From an uncultured Clostridium sp. (lineage in GTDB: Bacteria > Bacillota > Clostridia > TANB77 > CAG-508): 58,975 bases of DNA. Positions 1-8,198 of this stretch are shown here, in pieces; within the stretch, counting starts at the first letter, position 1, and each line of letters opens with the position of its first letter. The translations under genes and the position numbers were made by a program. The stretch is taken from contig CAOJQV010000005.1 in assembly GCA_948441945.1 (NCBI GenBank), positions 1 to 58,975 of the forward strand, given 5' to 3'. The notes below the pieces were generated by a model that was not told the DNA's origin, did no database searches, and was given only the letters and a program-made list of their open reading frames with translations.

Positions 1-55
1 AAGGAGTGTCCCCAATTCCCGTTTGGAAGGGATAAAAAGAACGTCCCTATTTCCC
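1..55. repeat. Palindromic element, one arm (GGGACGTT type)
   Basis: This stretch matches one arm of the long hairpin at 551-689 with a few differences, including a shared GTGTCCCCAATTCCCGTTT core. Its partner arm would lie before the window, so only half can be seen. It lies just downstream of the stop of the receiver-domain gene at 74-460 and could serve as its terminator hairpin. Confidence 0.75.
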
Positions 56-73
56 ATAAAAAGAGCTGCCTTA

Positions 74-460
74 CTAAGACTGCTCTTTTATGTTTTCTAA
101 AAATCTCATTAATTCTTTCAAGTCATCTGGAGTATAATATCCACTAAGTTTTCCTTTGTAGAATTCATACTTTTCTGCTCCTTTAAAACTAACTGTTGTG
201 TTTCCCAATACAGGAATGTTGACTTTTTTTCTTTTTAGTTCTCTTAAAAATTCTTTTCCTGCATAGTCTTCTTCCTCTAAGCCTTCTGCTATTGGAAATT
301 GCATATCTAATATAATTCCATTATATGCTTTGTCCTTTAACACTTCTTTAATAGCTCCATACAGATTGAAAAGTTGCTCATACTCAACCTGTTCTCTTTT
401 TAGAACTTCTTTTATCCAATTGCATTTTGCAATTGAATCGTCTACAATCAATATCCGCAT
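74..460 (-). CDS. Stand-alone response-regulator receiver domain protein
   Basis: This 128-residue protein looks like a single CheY-type receiver domain. It has the acidic pair D7-D8 in ILIVDDS, the likely phospho-acceptor D52 in GIILDMQFP, a Thr-containing strand (VLGNTT) where the conserved Thr/Ser is expected, and a lysine in FYKGK. No output domain follows, so it would signal by protein contact or act as a phosphate sink. The start is set by an AGGAGG ribosome site just upstream. No histidine kinase is in view, and the gene lies between two copies of a palindromic repeat, which suggests it is a monocistronic unit. The insertion EGLEEEDYAGKEF after the phospho-acceptor is longer than usual, so the domain is divergent. 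Confidence 0.75.
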   Translation of the reverse strand: MRILIVDDSIAKCNWIKEVLKREQVEYEQLFNLYGAIKEVLKDKAYNGIILDMQFPIAEGLEEEDYAGKEFLRELKRKKVNIPVLGNTTVSFKGAEKYEFYKGKLSGYYTPDDLKELMRFLENIKEQS

Positions 461-550
461 AAGCGCCTCCTTTATTAGTCTTGACTAATTTTTACATTTG
501 CTATTATATCATATTTTTCTTGTTTGCTCAAGTAGTTTATTTCAAAAAAT

Positions 551-689
551 GGGAGAAGGGGACGTTCCTTTTATCCCTTCCAAACGGGAATTGGGGACAC
601 TCCTTTAAATATACTGAATTAAAAAATATATTTAAAGGAGTGTCCCCAATTCCCGTTTGGAAGAGATAAAAGGAACGTCCCCTTCTCCC
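551..689. repeat. Long inverted repeat with 61-bp arms
   Basis: Bases 551-611 and 629-689 are reverse complements with one mismatch, separated by 17 bases. As RNA this would be a near-perfect 61-bp hairpin. The arms contain GGGGACGTTCCTTTTATCCC and GGGAATTGGGGACACTCC cores that recur at position 1 and, in shortened form, at 9528 and 20101. A small open frame across it (481-669) is a by-product of the repeat. It separates the receiver gene from bofA, and its right arm ends two bases before the bofA stop codon. Confidence 0.93.
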
Positions 690-690
690 G

Positions 691-948
691 TTAAATTAAT
701 AATTTTATAATCACTAAGCATACTGCACCTGGTAAACCTAAAAAGCCAATTAAAATACTTGTAAAAAAATTTAATCCTATATGAAATCCCCATACTCCAC
801 CTATTAAATTGATTAAGAATATGGTAATACCACCTAATATAGAATTAAGTACTAATTTTAAAATTTTTCTAATTGGAACTATAAATATTTTTCCAAATAA
901 AAACAAAAAACTTATACAAGCTAAATATGTAATTATATTTGTGTCCAT
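691..948 (-). CDS. bofA: BofA family membrane protein (pro-sigma-K processing inhibitor type)
   Basis: This is a small two- to three-helix membrane protein of 85 residues. The segment from GGITIFLINLIGG to GFHIGLNFF and GFLGLPGAV is the family signature of BofA, which in Bacillus holds the SpoIVFB protease inactive in the forespore membrane. The upstream neighbour at 1010-1291 resembles YaaL/DUF2508, giving the yaaL-bofA order known from Bacillus and Clostridia and strengthening the call. A Met two codons upstream (954) sits on top of the GAGGG ribosome site, so the second Met (948) is the better start. Whether this organism makes spores cannot be judged from one gene; BofA relatives also occur in non-sporing Clostridia. 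Confidence 0.85.
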   Translation of the reverse strand: MDTNIITYLACISFLFLFGKIFIVPIRKILKLVLNSILGGITIFLINLIGGVWGFHIGLNFFTSILIGFLGLPGAVCLVIIKLLI

Positions 949-1009
949 CTTCATCCCTCTTTAAAATATATTTATACATTTCTATGAATAATGATGGACA
1001 AATATTCTT

Positions 1010-1291
1010 TTAACTTATTTCTTCTTCATAATTTATATATTTTAGTTGATTAATATTATCAATTGAAATACCTTTTACTTTTGCAAGTTTAATTAGATAA
1101 TCTAATTTTGCTTGATTTGCTTTTATTTGATAAATATAATAATCTACTAAATCAGATTCTGCATAATCAAAATTTCTATTATTATTTTTTAGTTCTTCTC
1201 TTGTCTTTATGATATTTTTTACTAATTCTTCTTCTTTTTCTAACTCTGTTATATTTTTAATTAAAAATTCCCTTTTGAATTCTTCTTCCAT
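1010..1291 (-). CDS. YaaL-like DUF2508 family protein
   Basis: This is a charged, mostly helical protein of about 93 residues with no membrane segment. Features that fit DUF2508 (YaaL) are the LVDYYIYQIKANQAKLDYLIK helix region (conserved YxI pattern) and a closing AKVKGI segment. Its position directly upstream of bofA on the same strand is the usual place for this family, and the function of the family is not established. The first Met of the open frame (1315) lacks a ribosome site; the Met at 1291 has GGAAG eight bases upstream and gives the conserved length. Confidence 0.7.
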   Translation of the reverse strand: MEEEFKREFLIKNITELEKEEELVKNIIKTREELKNNNRNFDYAESDLVDYYIYQIKANQAKLDYLIKLAKVKGISIDNINQLKYINYEEEIS

Positions 1292-1443
1292 AAAAACACT
1301 TCCATTTCTAACCATTTTACATATTATATGCTTTGAACTGTAAAATTATGCTTTTTTTGCAAAAATACTTGTTTTTTTCGCCATTTTGTAGGATAATATA
1401 TATGTATGATTTTATAAAAAAATATAATGAAGGGATTTATAAT

Positions 1444-3768
1444 ATGAAAATAATAGATAATTTTTTAAAGAAATTAGGTGTTAGTAGAAATACATTTGTT
1501 ACTTATGTATTAACTTTAATTACTATTTATATAGCAGTTGATAGAATTGTAGAAATTTTATTAATGTTATTTACTGGTATTTCTTACTCATATTGGGGAC
1601 CATTTCAATATACTTTAGCACTAGCATGTCCTATATTTGCTTTTCTATTCTCCCCACCATCTGAGTTTGCAACAAATAAAAAACAAAAAGTAACATTTTT
1701 CTTTGTTTATGTAATTGCACTTACTACTATTACTATTTCTATGTTTACACAATGGTTAAATATGGGAGCTTGGTTATTATTAATATCAAATCCTGGATAT
1801 GTAGATTTAATAACAGATTTTTCTGATTTAATAAGACCTGCATTTACTTCAATAACAATACTATTCCCAGTATTTATTATCCCTAAAGTATTTAAATTTT
1901 TATATTTTGGTGTTAATGATGATAAAAACTTGACTCGTTCAATTTGGGATTATGGTGGAATTGATTTATCTGATAAAAAGTCTGGACATGGTCCATATAC
2001 TTGCGAAGTATTTTTATGTCAGGATTTTGAAACTGCAAAAGTAATTACCATTCCTGAATCTTCTAGATATCAATCAATGCTTGTATGTGGAGGTTCTGGT
2101 TCTGGAAAAACTTCTTTAGTATATGAGCCATTAATAGCAAGAGATTTGGAAAGAAAATTTTTCTTCCGCGAAGTTGCAAAAGAAATGGGATATACAGCTT
2201 TAAAAACTGGAATTGCAAGTTTAAATGCTCCTTATGATAATGATTATTTAAATAAAAACTTTAATTTAAATATGTTAATTCCAACTTATGGTCGTGAAGA
2301 AGTTTATAAAGGATATATGAAAAAGATGATTTTAGATAGCTCTTCTGGAATCACTTATAAAGATTGTGGAATTACTGTTATGTCTCCTGATAGAGAAATA
2401 TCGGATCATTTGATGGCTGTTTGTGATAACTTTGAGTTACCTTATAAAGTTATAGACCCATCTGATAAAAATTCTGTTGGTTTAAATCCATTTATTTATG
2501 ATGATGCCAATAAAATTGCTATTACAATTTCTTCTATTTTAAAGACTATGTTCGCAATTTCACAAGATGAAACAGAAGAATCTTATCGTGAATCAGTTGT
2601 AATGCAAGCAATTGAAAATGTATCACTTTTATTAAAAGAAATGTATCCAAGAATGAATGATGGACTTTTACCAAATTTGGAAGATATGCTTAAAATGTTT
2701 TCAAACTTTGATTTAGTAGAAAAGATGTGCGAGATTTTAGCTCATGATGAAGATTTAAAAGAAAAATATTCTATACAAATTTCTTATTTTAAGAAGAACT
2801 TTTATAAAAATGGTTCATCTAGAGCTAATACCGAAAAATACATTGATATTGTTATAAGCCAATTAGATAAGTTATTAAGGATACCTGGTGTAAAATCAAT
2901 TTTATGTAATAGACATGAAAATATAGATTTTGATAAAATGCTTGCAAATGGATATATTACTTTTGTTTGTACAAGACGTGGAGATTTAGGTCCTTCTAGT
3001 CATAAAGCGTTTGGATTATTCTTCTTAATTTCAATGCAAAATGCAGTTTTAAGAAGACCTGGTAGTGAAAAATCTAGGGTTCCTAATTTTCTATATGTTG
3101 ATGAATTTCCAGATTTTATTTGTAACGAGACTGAGGCAATATTTACAATGTATCGTAAATATAAAATAGGTACTGTAATATCTGCTCAGAACTTAGAACA
3201 ATTAGGAAATTCTTCTGTAAAAGAAAAATTAAAGCAAACTATTTTATCAAACTGTACTAATAAAATCTTTACAGGTAATGCTAGTATTGATGAGTTGCAA
3301 TGGTGGAGTGATGAATTTGGAACAAAAAGAGAGTGGACTTATGGTAATTCTATTGATGCTAAAACTATGCAATATGATTCAAAATATACTAATGTTGAGT
3401 GGAAATTTATTCCTTACTTTAAACCTGGAAAGTTACAAACTTTAGCAACAAAACATTGTGCATACAAAATTAGAGGTGAAAATGGTAAGCCTATGGCTGG
3501 TTTAGGTAAGCTTAATTATTTAGAGTCAAAATATAAAGAGCCTAAAAAGATTAAATCTTATGATTTCGGAAGATATTCTGATGGAGTAACTACAGCTACT
3601 GAAGATGATAATGATTTTAATCCAAAAAAGAAATTTAATTTAAAAAATCTGGATTTTAAAGATGATAGAGATGAAATTAATCCAGTTCAAACAGATACTA
3701 CTGATTCAAATTATTTGTTTGATAATGAAGATGCAATAGTTGTTAATTTTAAAAAGAAAAATAAATAA
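1444..3768 (+). CDS. VirD4/TraG-type coupling ATPase
   Basis: This protein of about 774 residues has an N-terminal membrane region of several helices, then a P-loop domain with Walker A GGSGSGKTS and Walker B FLYVDEFPDF, followed by a SAQNLEQL sensor-like motif. This layout is that of T4SS coupling proteins (VirD4/TraG/TraD), which hand DNA or proteins to a secretion channel. The C-terminal tail is acidic and low complexity (EDDNDF, DDRDE), possibly a cargo or partner contact. No relaxase, VirB4, VirB6 or mating-channel gene is nearby, which is unusual for a conjugation gene. Starts at 1402 (AGGA site) and 1444 (GAAGGG site) are both possible; 1333 has no ribosome site. A hairpin terminator follows directly. 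Confidence 0.82.
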   Translation: MKIIDNFLKKLGVSRNTFVTYVLTLITIYIAVDRIVEILLMLFTGISYSYWGPFQYTLALACPIFAFLFSPPSEFATNKKQKVTFFFVYVIALTTITISMFTQWLNMGAWLLLISNPGYVDLITDFSDLIRPAFTSITILFPVFIIPKVFKFLYFGVNDDKNLTRSIWDYGGIDLSDKKSGHGPYTCEVFLCQDFETAKVITIPESSRYQSMLVCGGSGSGKTSLVYEPLIARDLERKFFFREVAKEMGYTALKTGIASLNAPYDNDYLNKNFNLNMLIPTYGREEVYKGYMKKMILDSSSGITYKDCGITVMSPDREISDHLMAVCDNFELPYKVIDPSDKNSVGLNPFIYDDANKIAITISSILKTMFAISQDETEESYRESVVMQAIENVSLLLKEMYPRMNDGLLPNLEDMLKMFSNFDLVEKMCEILAHDEDLKEKYSIQISYFKKNFYKNGSSRANTEKYIDIVISQLDKLLRIPGVKSILCNRHENIDFDKMLANGYITFVCTRRGDLGPSSHKAFGLFFLISMQNAVLRRPGSEKSRVPNFLYVDEFPDFICNETEAIFTMYRKYKIGTVISAQNLEQLGNSSVKEKLKQTILSNCTNKIFTGNASIDELQWWSDEFGTKREWTYGNSIDAKTMQYDSKYTNVEWKFIPYFKPGKLQTLATKHCAYKIRGENGKPMAGLGKLNYLESKYKEPKKIKSYDFGRYSDGVTTATEDDNDFNPKKKFNLKNLDFKDDRDEINPVQTDTTDSNYLFDNEDAIVVNFKKKNK

Positions 3769-3803
3769 AAGGTGGTTAGGATAAGTATCCTAGTCACCTT
3801 TTT
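3769..3803. terminator. Bidirectional hairpin terminator
   Basis: AAGGTGGTTAGGATA pairs with TATCCTAGTCACCTT (two G-T type mismatches) and is followed by a T run on the plus strand. It lies between convergent genes ending at 3768 (+) and 3802 (-), so it can serve both. Confidence 0.85.
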
Positions 3804-4662
3804 ATATTACAACTCCTATCAAATCTATTAAAATTCCAGAAAATACACCTATTGCATACAATAAAATAATAATTGAAATATTCTCTTTTATTTTATTATT
3901 TGTTTTAAATAATATAGCAAGTCCAACTCCTGCACCTGTTAATAATCCTGCCATCATACTTCCTAATGAAATAACTTTTTCTAAATATAAATTTGTAATA
4001 ATAACAGATGATGCACAATTAGGAATTAATCCGATTAAACCTGCAACTATTGGTCCTAATATCTTTTGATTTAAAATCCATGTTTCTATTCTATCTTCTC
4101 CTATAAAATATACTACAGTATTAATTAAAAATGTTATTAAAATTATAAATAAAAAGATACTTAAGGTATGTTTTATTGATGATTTTATGACTCCTTTTTC
4201 ATCACAATGACAATGTTCTTCTTCACATATATGTCTAATTCCATTTTCATTTTTATCATTTTTTTTATTAACTATTCTGAAAATGAAATCTATAATAATT
4301 CCAGCTATCATACCAATAACTAATTTAATTGCTAATATCTTAATTATGATTATTGGTGAAACTGCTTCTGATATAAAGATTGGCAACATTTCATCTGATG
4401 TTGATAAATATACTGCAATAAGTGTTCCTAATGTAATTACTCTTCCTGCATATAAATTGGTTGCTGAAACAGAGAACCCACATTGAGGAAATACTCCTAA
4501 TATGCTACCTATTATGGGACCCCATCCTCCTGATTTTTTTATTGCTTTTTTTGATTTATCTCCAAGCTTATGTTCTATATATTCCATAATTAAATAAGTA
4601 ATAAATAGAAATGGTAGTAATTTTATAGAATCTATTATTGTTTCTTCTATAACTTCTAACAT
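3802..4662 (-). CDS. Putative heavy-metal or arsenic exporter (ArsP_2-like, about 10 TM)
   Basis: This is a 286-residue polytopic membrane protein with an internal duplication. The first half carries GVFPQCGFSVSATNLY and the second GLIPNCASSVIITNLY, each after a GPI(I/V) loop, so the two halves are inverted or repeated copies around a pair of P-x-C motifs. The middle cytoplasmic loop has a His/Cys cluster (ICEEEHCHCDE) suited to binding a soft metal. This matches the putative 10-TM efflux family related to ArsP permeases, annotated as arsenic efflux in Clostridia; the true substrate is not known. A clear GGAAGGAAG ribosome site precedes the start. It has no arsR-like regulator beside it. Confidence 0.72.
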   Translation of the reverse strand: MLEVIEETIIDSIKLLPFLFITYLIMEYIEHKLGDKSKKAIKKSGGWGPIIGSILGVFPQCGFSVSATNLYAGRVITLGTLIAVYLSTSDEMLPIFISEAVSPIIIIKILAIKLVIGMIAGIIIDFIFRIVNKKNDKNENGIRHICEEEHCHCDEKGVIKSSIKHTLSIFLFIILITFLINTVVYFIGEDRIETWILNQKILGPIVAGLIGLIPNCASSVIITNLYLEKVISLGSMMAGLLTGAGVGLAILFKTNNKIKENISIIILLYAIGVFSGILIDLIGVVI

Positions 4663-4732
4663 AGTTTTCTTCCTTCCAAAAATATTATCGTAATTATTAG
4701 TTTAGCATAAATTTACAATTTAAGCAAGAAAA

Positions 4733-4752
4733 AAAGAGAGTCTCCTCTCTTT
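4733..4752 (-). terminator. Terminator of the DUF2651-like gene
   Basis: AAAGAGAG and CTCTCTTT form a perfect 8-bp stem around a TCTC loop. Read on the minus strand it ends in a run of T residues. It touches the stop codon of the gene at 4751-5320. Confidence 0.82.
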
Positions 4753-5320
4753 ATCTTCTTCTAAAACATCCACAAAAGCTTCCACTCTGCCCATTTGTGT
4801 TATTATTAGGAAATACATTTGCTCTTACTGCGATTCCATTATTTTGTGTACTACATCTACAAGAGCAAGAATTATTGTTATTATTCCCACAACTTGTATT
4901 AATTGTTAAAAGTTCATTTTCTGTTCCATTGCAACCATTACTACTAATTGTTAATAAATTTCCATTACTATTATTATTTGAACAGTCTCCTGTAATAGAT
5001 AATAATTCTGTACTATTAGTATTTATTGAATCTCTACATCTTTCTTTTCTTCTGCATCCATTATTTTCATCTCTTTCATTTAGTTCTCTAATTATTTTAC
5101 AAATTATGTGAGTTACTACTGCGGTTACAAAAGATAGTATTGTATATGCTATTGTTGCAACTAATAATACTAGATTTCCTATAACAAATGTTACTACTAA
5201 GAAAATAGCAAATATGATTGATGCAACTAAAAATGGACATCTGAAAATTTTTTGTAATGCTATTGATATAATAATTACTGCAATTGGTATAGCAAAAAAT
5301 ATTAGTAATAAATTGTTCAT
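4751..5320 (-). CDS. DUF2651-like membrane protein with Cys/Asn-rich tail
   Basis: Residues 1-75 contain two or three hydrophobic helices and resemble small DUF2651 membrane proteins (pattern IPIAVIIISI, then VTFVIGNLVLLVATIAYTIL). The remainder is a soluble tail of about 110 residues, very rich in Asn, Ser and Cys, with imperfect repeats of the LLTI type (ELLSITGDC, NLLTISSNGC, ELLTINTSC), a CSCRC cluster and a closing CGCFRRR. The tail looks like a variable extension and may bind metal or form disulfides. Function is unknown. An AGGAG-like site lies upstream of the start. The large open frame on the other strand (4797-5111) is a shadow. Confidence 0.65.
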   Translation of the reverse strand: MNNLLLIFFAIPIAVIIISIALQKIFRCPFLVASIIFAIFLVVTFVIGNLVLLVATIAYTILSFVTAVVTHIICKIIRELNERDENNGCRRKERCRDSINTNSTELLSITGDCSNNNSNGNLLTISSNGCNGTENELLTINTSCGNNNNNSCSCRCSTQNNGIAVRANVFPNNNTNGQSGSFCGCFRRR

Positions 5321-5461
5321 TTTTCTCTCCTTTTTCTTTTTACTATATTTTATGCTTTTTGGGTATTTATGGTTACTTAAAAAATTTGCTAAAAAGTATT
5401 TTGTCCTCTTGATTTTCTGTAGAAATCATGCTATAAATATATTATATTTTTTAAGGAAGTG

Positions 5462-6061
5462 ATGTACATTTTAAATTTATTTCAGAAGTTTTTATTTCTA
5501 ATTATTTTATTTTCAATTATCTTTTCAGTTTTATTTATTCCTATAATTCAATCTAGTGACCTCAATTTTAGTAACTCAAGTAGTAAAGAATTTATTGTTT
5601 TGTCTCCTAATAGTTATGGATTTATTTGGCCTATTCCAGGTTATACTTCTATTAGTTCACATTTTGGAAAAAGAAATGCCCCAACTGGAGGAGCTTCAAG
5701 TTTTCATCATGGTGTGGATATTCCAGCTCCAGAAGGTACAAATTTGATAGCTCTTCATGATGGTGAGATTACTTTTCGTTCTTTTCTTGGTGCTGGTGGT
5801 TATACAATTACTCTTTCTTTTGATAATTATAAGGTTACTTATTGTCATGTTTCCCCAAATTTTATAGTTTCTGTTGGCGATTTTGTAAAACAAGGTCAAG
5901 TAATTCGGGTATGTTCGGTCCTAAATATGTTTATGGTGTTCCTGGTAATCAGTACTCAGATAGTTCTGGAAAGCCTACAAATGGTGCTTCTACTGGTTGT
6001 CATCTTCATTTACGGTTTTAGAATTGATAATAACTATGTAAATCCTTTGAATTATTTTTAG
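5462..6061 (+). pseudogene. M23 (LytM-type) peptidase with two frameshifts
   Basis: An N-terminal membrane anchor is followed by a peptidase M23 domain: SSHFGKR, HHGVDIPAPEG (first zinc ligands), and YCHVSPNF. After GQVIR near 5908 the frame is lost. The expected continuation (MFGPKYVYGVPGNQY and TGCHLHLRF, which holds the last zinc-binding HxH) is in the +1 shifted frame from 5911 to about 6018, and the original frame returns for RIDNNYVNPLNYF. Two compensating one-base changes therefore leave a full-length reading frame whose middle third is scrambled and whose HLH motif is missing. It is either a pseudogene or carries two base-call errors. In other Clostridia such proteins cut cell-wall peptides. 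Confidence 0.8.
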
Positions 6062-6089
6062 AAAAAAAAGAAGATAGCTTCTACTATCT
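6062..6089 (-). terminator. Probable terminator of the efp operon
   Basis: AGATAG pairs with CTATCT around a six-base loop and is followed on the minus strand by a CTTCTTTTTTTT tract. It lies directly after the stop of the zinc-ribbon gene at 6091. The stem is short, so the call is moderate. Confidence 0.5.
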
Positions 6090-6090
6090 C

Positions 6091-6441
6091 CTACATATCA
6101 TCATCTTCTTCACATCCTGAACATCCATGACAGTGTCCTGAACAAGAACCATTTTCATTTTCATCAAAATCTCCTGACCAGTCTAATTCTATAATATTTT
6201 TACATTCTGGGCATTCAATTTCTTTTTTACTTTCATCTGCATCAATGACAAATTCATATTCACAATATGGGCAAACAATCTCAAAGTCAAATCCCTGTCC
6301 TGCATAAATGTCATTTTCTATATTATTGACAATTTTTTGCATTCTTTCCATTTTGTCATTCATAATCTTTTGATTTTCTTTTATTTCTTTCATTTCTTTT
6401 AAAAGATTTTCCATTTGTTTACTTAAATTTTGTTCACTCAT
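6091..6441 (-). CDS. Coiled-coil zinc-ribbon protein (CD1247 N-terminal domain type)
   Basis: This is a 116-residue protein. Residues 1-45 are a heptad-rich coiled coil; residues 57-85 form a zinc ribbon with CPYC and CPEC knuckles; the C-terminus is acidic and Cys/His rich (CSGHCHGCSGC). Proteins of this make-up sit directly downstream of efp in Clostridia and are known by the Clostridioides difficile CD1247 N-terminal domain, with no established role. The upstream GTG lies inside the ribosome site, so the ATG at 6441 (AAGGGTG site, six-base gap) is the start. It is 17 bases after efp and likely cotranscribed. Confidence 0.75.
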   Translation of the reverse strand: MSEQNLSKQMENLLKEMKEIKENQKIMNDKMERMQKIVNNIENDIYAGQGFDFEIVCPYCEYEFVIDADESKKEIECPECKNIIELDWSGDFDENENGSCSGHCHGCSGCEEDDDM

Positions 6442-6458
6442 AAAATTCACCCTTCTTT

Positions 6459-7025
6459 TTATACTCTTTCCATATATTCACAAGTTCTAGTATCTATTTT
6501 TAATATGTCACCAATATTAACAAACATTGGAACTTGTAACTCTAAACCTGTTTCTAGTGTTGCTGGTTTTCCTGAAGTTGTTGTTGTGTTTCCAGCAAAT
6601 CCTGGTTCTGTATATGTAACTTCTAATTCAACAAATGTTGGTGGCTCTACTGCAAATACATTTCCTTTATAAGATAAGATTGTAACTTCCATGTTTTCTT
6701 TTAAGTATTTTAGACAATCTCCTAATGTATCTTTATTTAAAGGCATTTGGTCATAAGTTTCATTATCCATAAAGTAGTATAAATCTCCATCTTCATATAA
6801 ATATTGCATTGTTTTCTTTTCAATTTCTGCTCCTGGGAATTTATCTGATGGATTAAATGTTTTTTCTAATGTTGCTCCTGTTATTACATTTTTTAATTTT
6901 GTTCTTACAAATGCTGAACCTTTTCCTGGCTTTACATGTTGAAATTCTACTACTCTAAATACATTTCCCTCCATTTCAAATGTTGTTCCATTTCTAAAAT
7001 CTCCTGCTGAATATACTCCTGCCAT
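6459..7025 (-). CDS. efp: Translation elongation factor P
   Basis: EF-P binds ribosomes stalled at poly-proline and helps peptide bond formation. The protein of 188 residues has the KOW-like N-terminal domain ([16 protein letters not shown]), the tip loop [10 protein letters not shown] whose Lys is the usual modification site, the OB domain, and the closing signature [17 protein letters not shown], which fits the EF-P signature. The start at 7025 has AAGGAG seven bases upstream; six residues before it in the open frame are not conserved. The gene follows an M24 peptidase, the same order as yqhT-efp in Bacillus. Confidence 0.97.
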   Translation of the reverse strand: MAGVYSAGDFRNGTTFEMEGNVFRVVEFQHVKPGKGSAFVRTKLKNVITGATLEKTFNPSDKFPGAEIEKKTMQYLYEDGDLYYFMDNETYDQMPLNKDTLGDCLKYLKENMEVTILSYKGNVFAVEPPTFVELEVTYTEPGFAGNTTTTSGKPATLETGLELQVPMFVNIGDILKIDTRTCEYMERV

Positions 7026-7125
7026 ATATATTTCTCCTTTCAAATTTTATTTATTTTTTGTCTTTTATGATTTTACTACATTTTCTTTTAAAAATCAATA
7101 CTTAAAGAGTTATTAGAAATATACA

Positions 7126-8184
7126 TTATATTATAATATAATTTTTCTCTGAATTTGTTAATTTTATGCAACCAATTTTTGTAATTTGTACTGTATCTTC
7201 TATTCTAATTCCAAATTTTCCTGGTATGTAAATTCCTGGTTCATCTGTTACTACCATATTTTCTTTAAGTACTCCATCATATCTATCATTTATAAATGGT
7301 GTTTCATGTATTTCTAGACCTACTCCATGTCCTAGTCCATGTATTAGACTGAAATTATCTATTTTAAAGTTTGATTCTATCATTTTTGATAATTGTCTTG
7401 TACTTGCACCATCTTTATATTCTTCTAGTACTATTTTTTGGTTTTTTAAAACTATATCATATACATATTTCATTTCATCAGTTGGCTCACCTACAAATAT
7501 TGTTCTTGTCATATCTGAACAATATCCATCTACTTTGCATCCCATATCAATTGTAATAATGTCTCTATTTTCTATTTTTCTGTCTGTTGGTATAGCATGT
7601 GGTTTTGATGAATTCTCTCCTGATGCTACAATAGTTTCAAATGATACCCCTTCTGCTCTTTTGTTATAATATTCTTCTATTTCTTTTGCTATTTGCTTTT
7701 CTGTCATTCCTGGTTTGATATATTTCAAAATATGACTAAAACATTTATCTGTTATTTCACAAGCCTTTTTTATTTTTTCTATTTCTTCTTCATCTTTTAT
7801 CATTCTCTGTTTTTCAATTATATATTCTGTTTCAACAAAACTATTAATTCTATATTTTCTAATATATTCTTTATATGTTGCATAAGATATATCGTTTTCT
7901 TCAAATCCAACATTTTCACAATATGCAAAGAAATTTTCATAGTCGTCATTTGAAACGTCTATTATGTTATATACAATGATTTCATCAAATAATGTTAATA
8001 TACTATGAACTTCTTCAATGTATCTTCCATCTGTTATGAAAATATTTTCTTTTGGTGTTATTATTAGTGTTCCTTCAGCTTCTATATTTGTTAAGTATTT
8101 AATGTTCGTTGGGTTTGAAACAATCATTCCTTGTAGATTTAAGCTAGACATTTTATTTCTTAACCATTGTAGTTTTAAATTCAT
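7126..8184 (-). CDS. Xaa-Pro aminopeptidase-type M24B peptidase
   Basis: This is a cytosolic metallopeptidase of 352 residues with a creatinase N-terminal domain and a pita-bread catalytic domain. All five metal ligands are visible: the two Asp in TIDMGCKVDGYCSDMTRT, His in GLGHGVGLEIHE, Glu in VTDEPGIYI and Glu in GIRIEDTVQ. Family members cut the N-terminal residue before proline or act as dipeptidases; the exact substrate is not clear from sequence. The start is the ATG at 8184, with an AGGGGG site seven bases before it. It lies in one operon with the prepilin peptidase upstream and efp downstream, as yqhT does in Bacillus. Confidence 0.93.
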   Translation of the reverse strand: MNLKLQWLRNKMSSLNLQGMIVSNPTNIKYLTNIEAEGTLIITPKENIFITDGRYIEEVHSILTLFDEIIVYNIIDVSNDDYENFFAYCENVGFEENDISYATYKEYIRKYRINSFVETEYIIEKQRMIKDEEEIEKIKKACEITDKCFSHILKYIKPGMTEKQIAKEIEEYYNKRAEGVSFETIVASGENSSKPHAIPTDRKIENRDIITIDMGCKVDGYCSDMTRTIFVGEPTDEMKYVYDIVLKNQKIVLEEYKDGASTRQLSKMIESNFKIDNFSLIHGLGHGVGLEIHETPFINDRYDGVLKENMVVTDEPGIYIPGKFGIRIEDTVQITKIGCIKLTNSEKNYIII

Positions 8185-8198
8185 AAACAATCCCCCTA

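Noticed and set aside
481..669. 62-residue open frame on the plus strand
   Set aside because: It runs through the long inverted repeat; its sequence is explained by the palindrome and there is no ribosome site.
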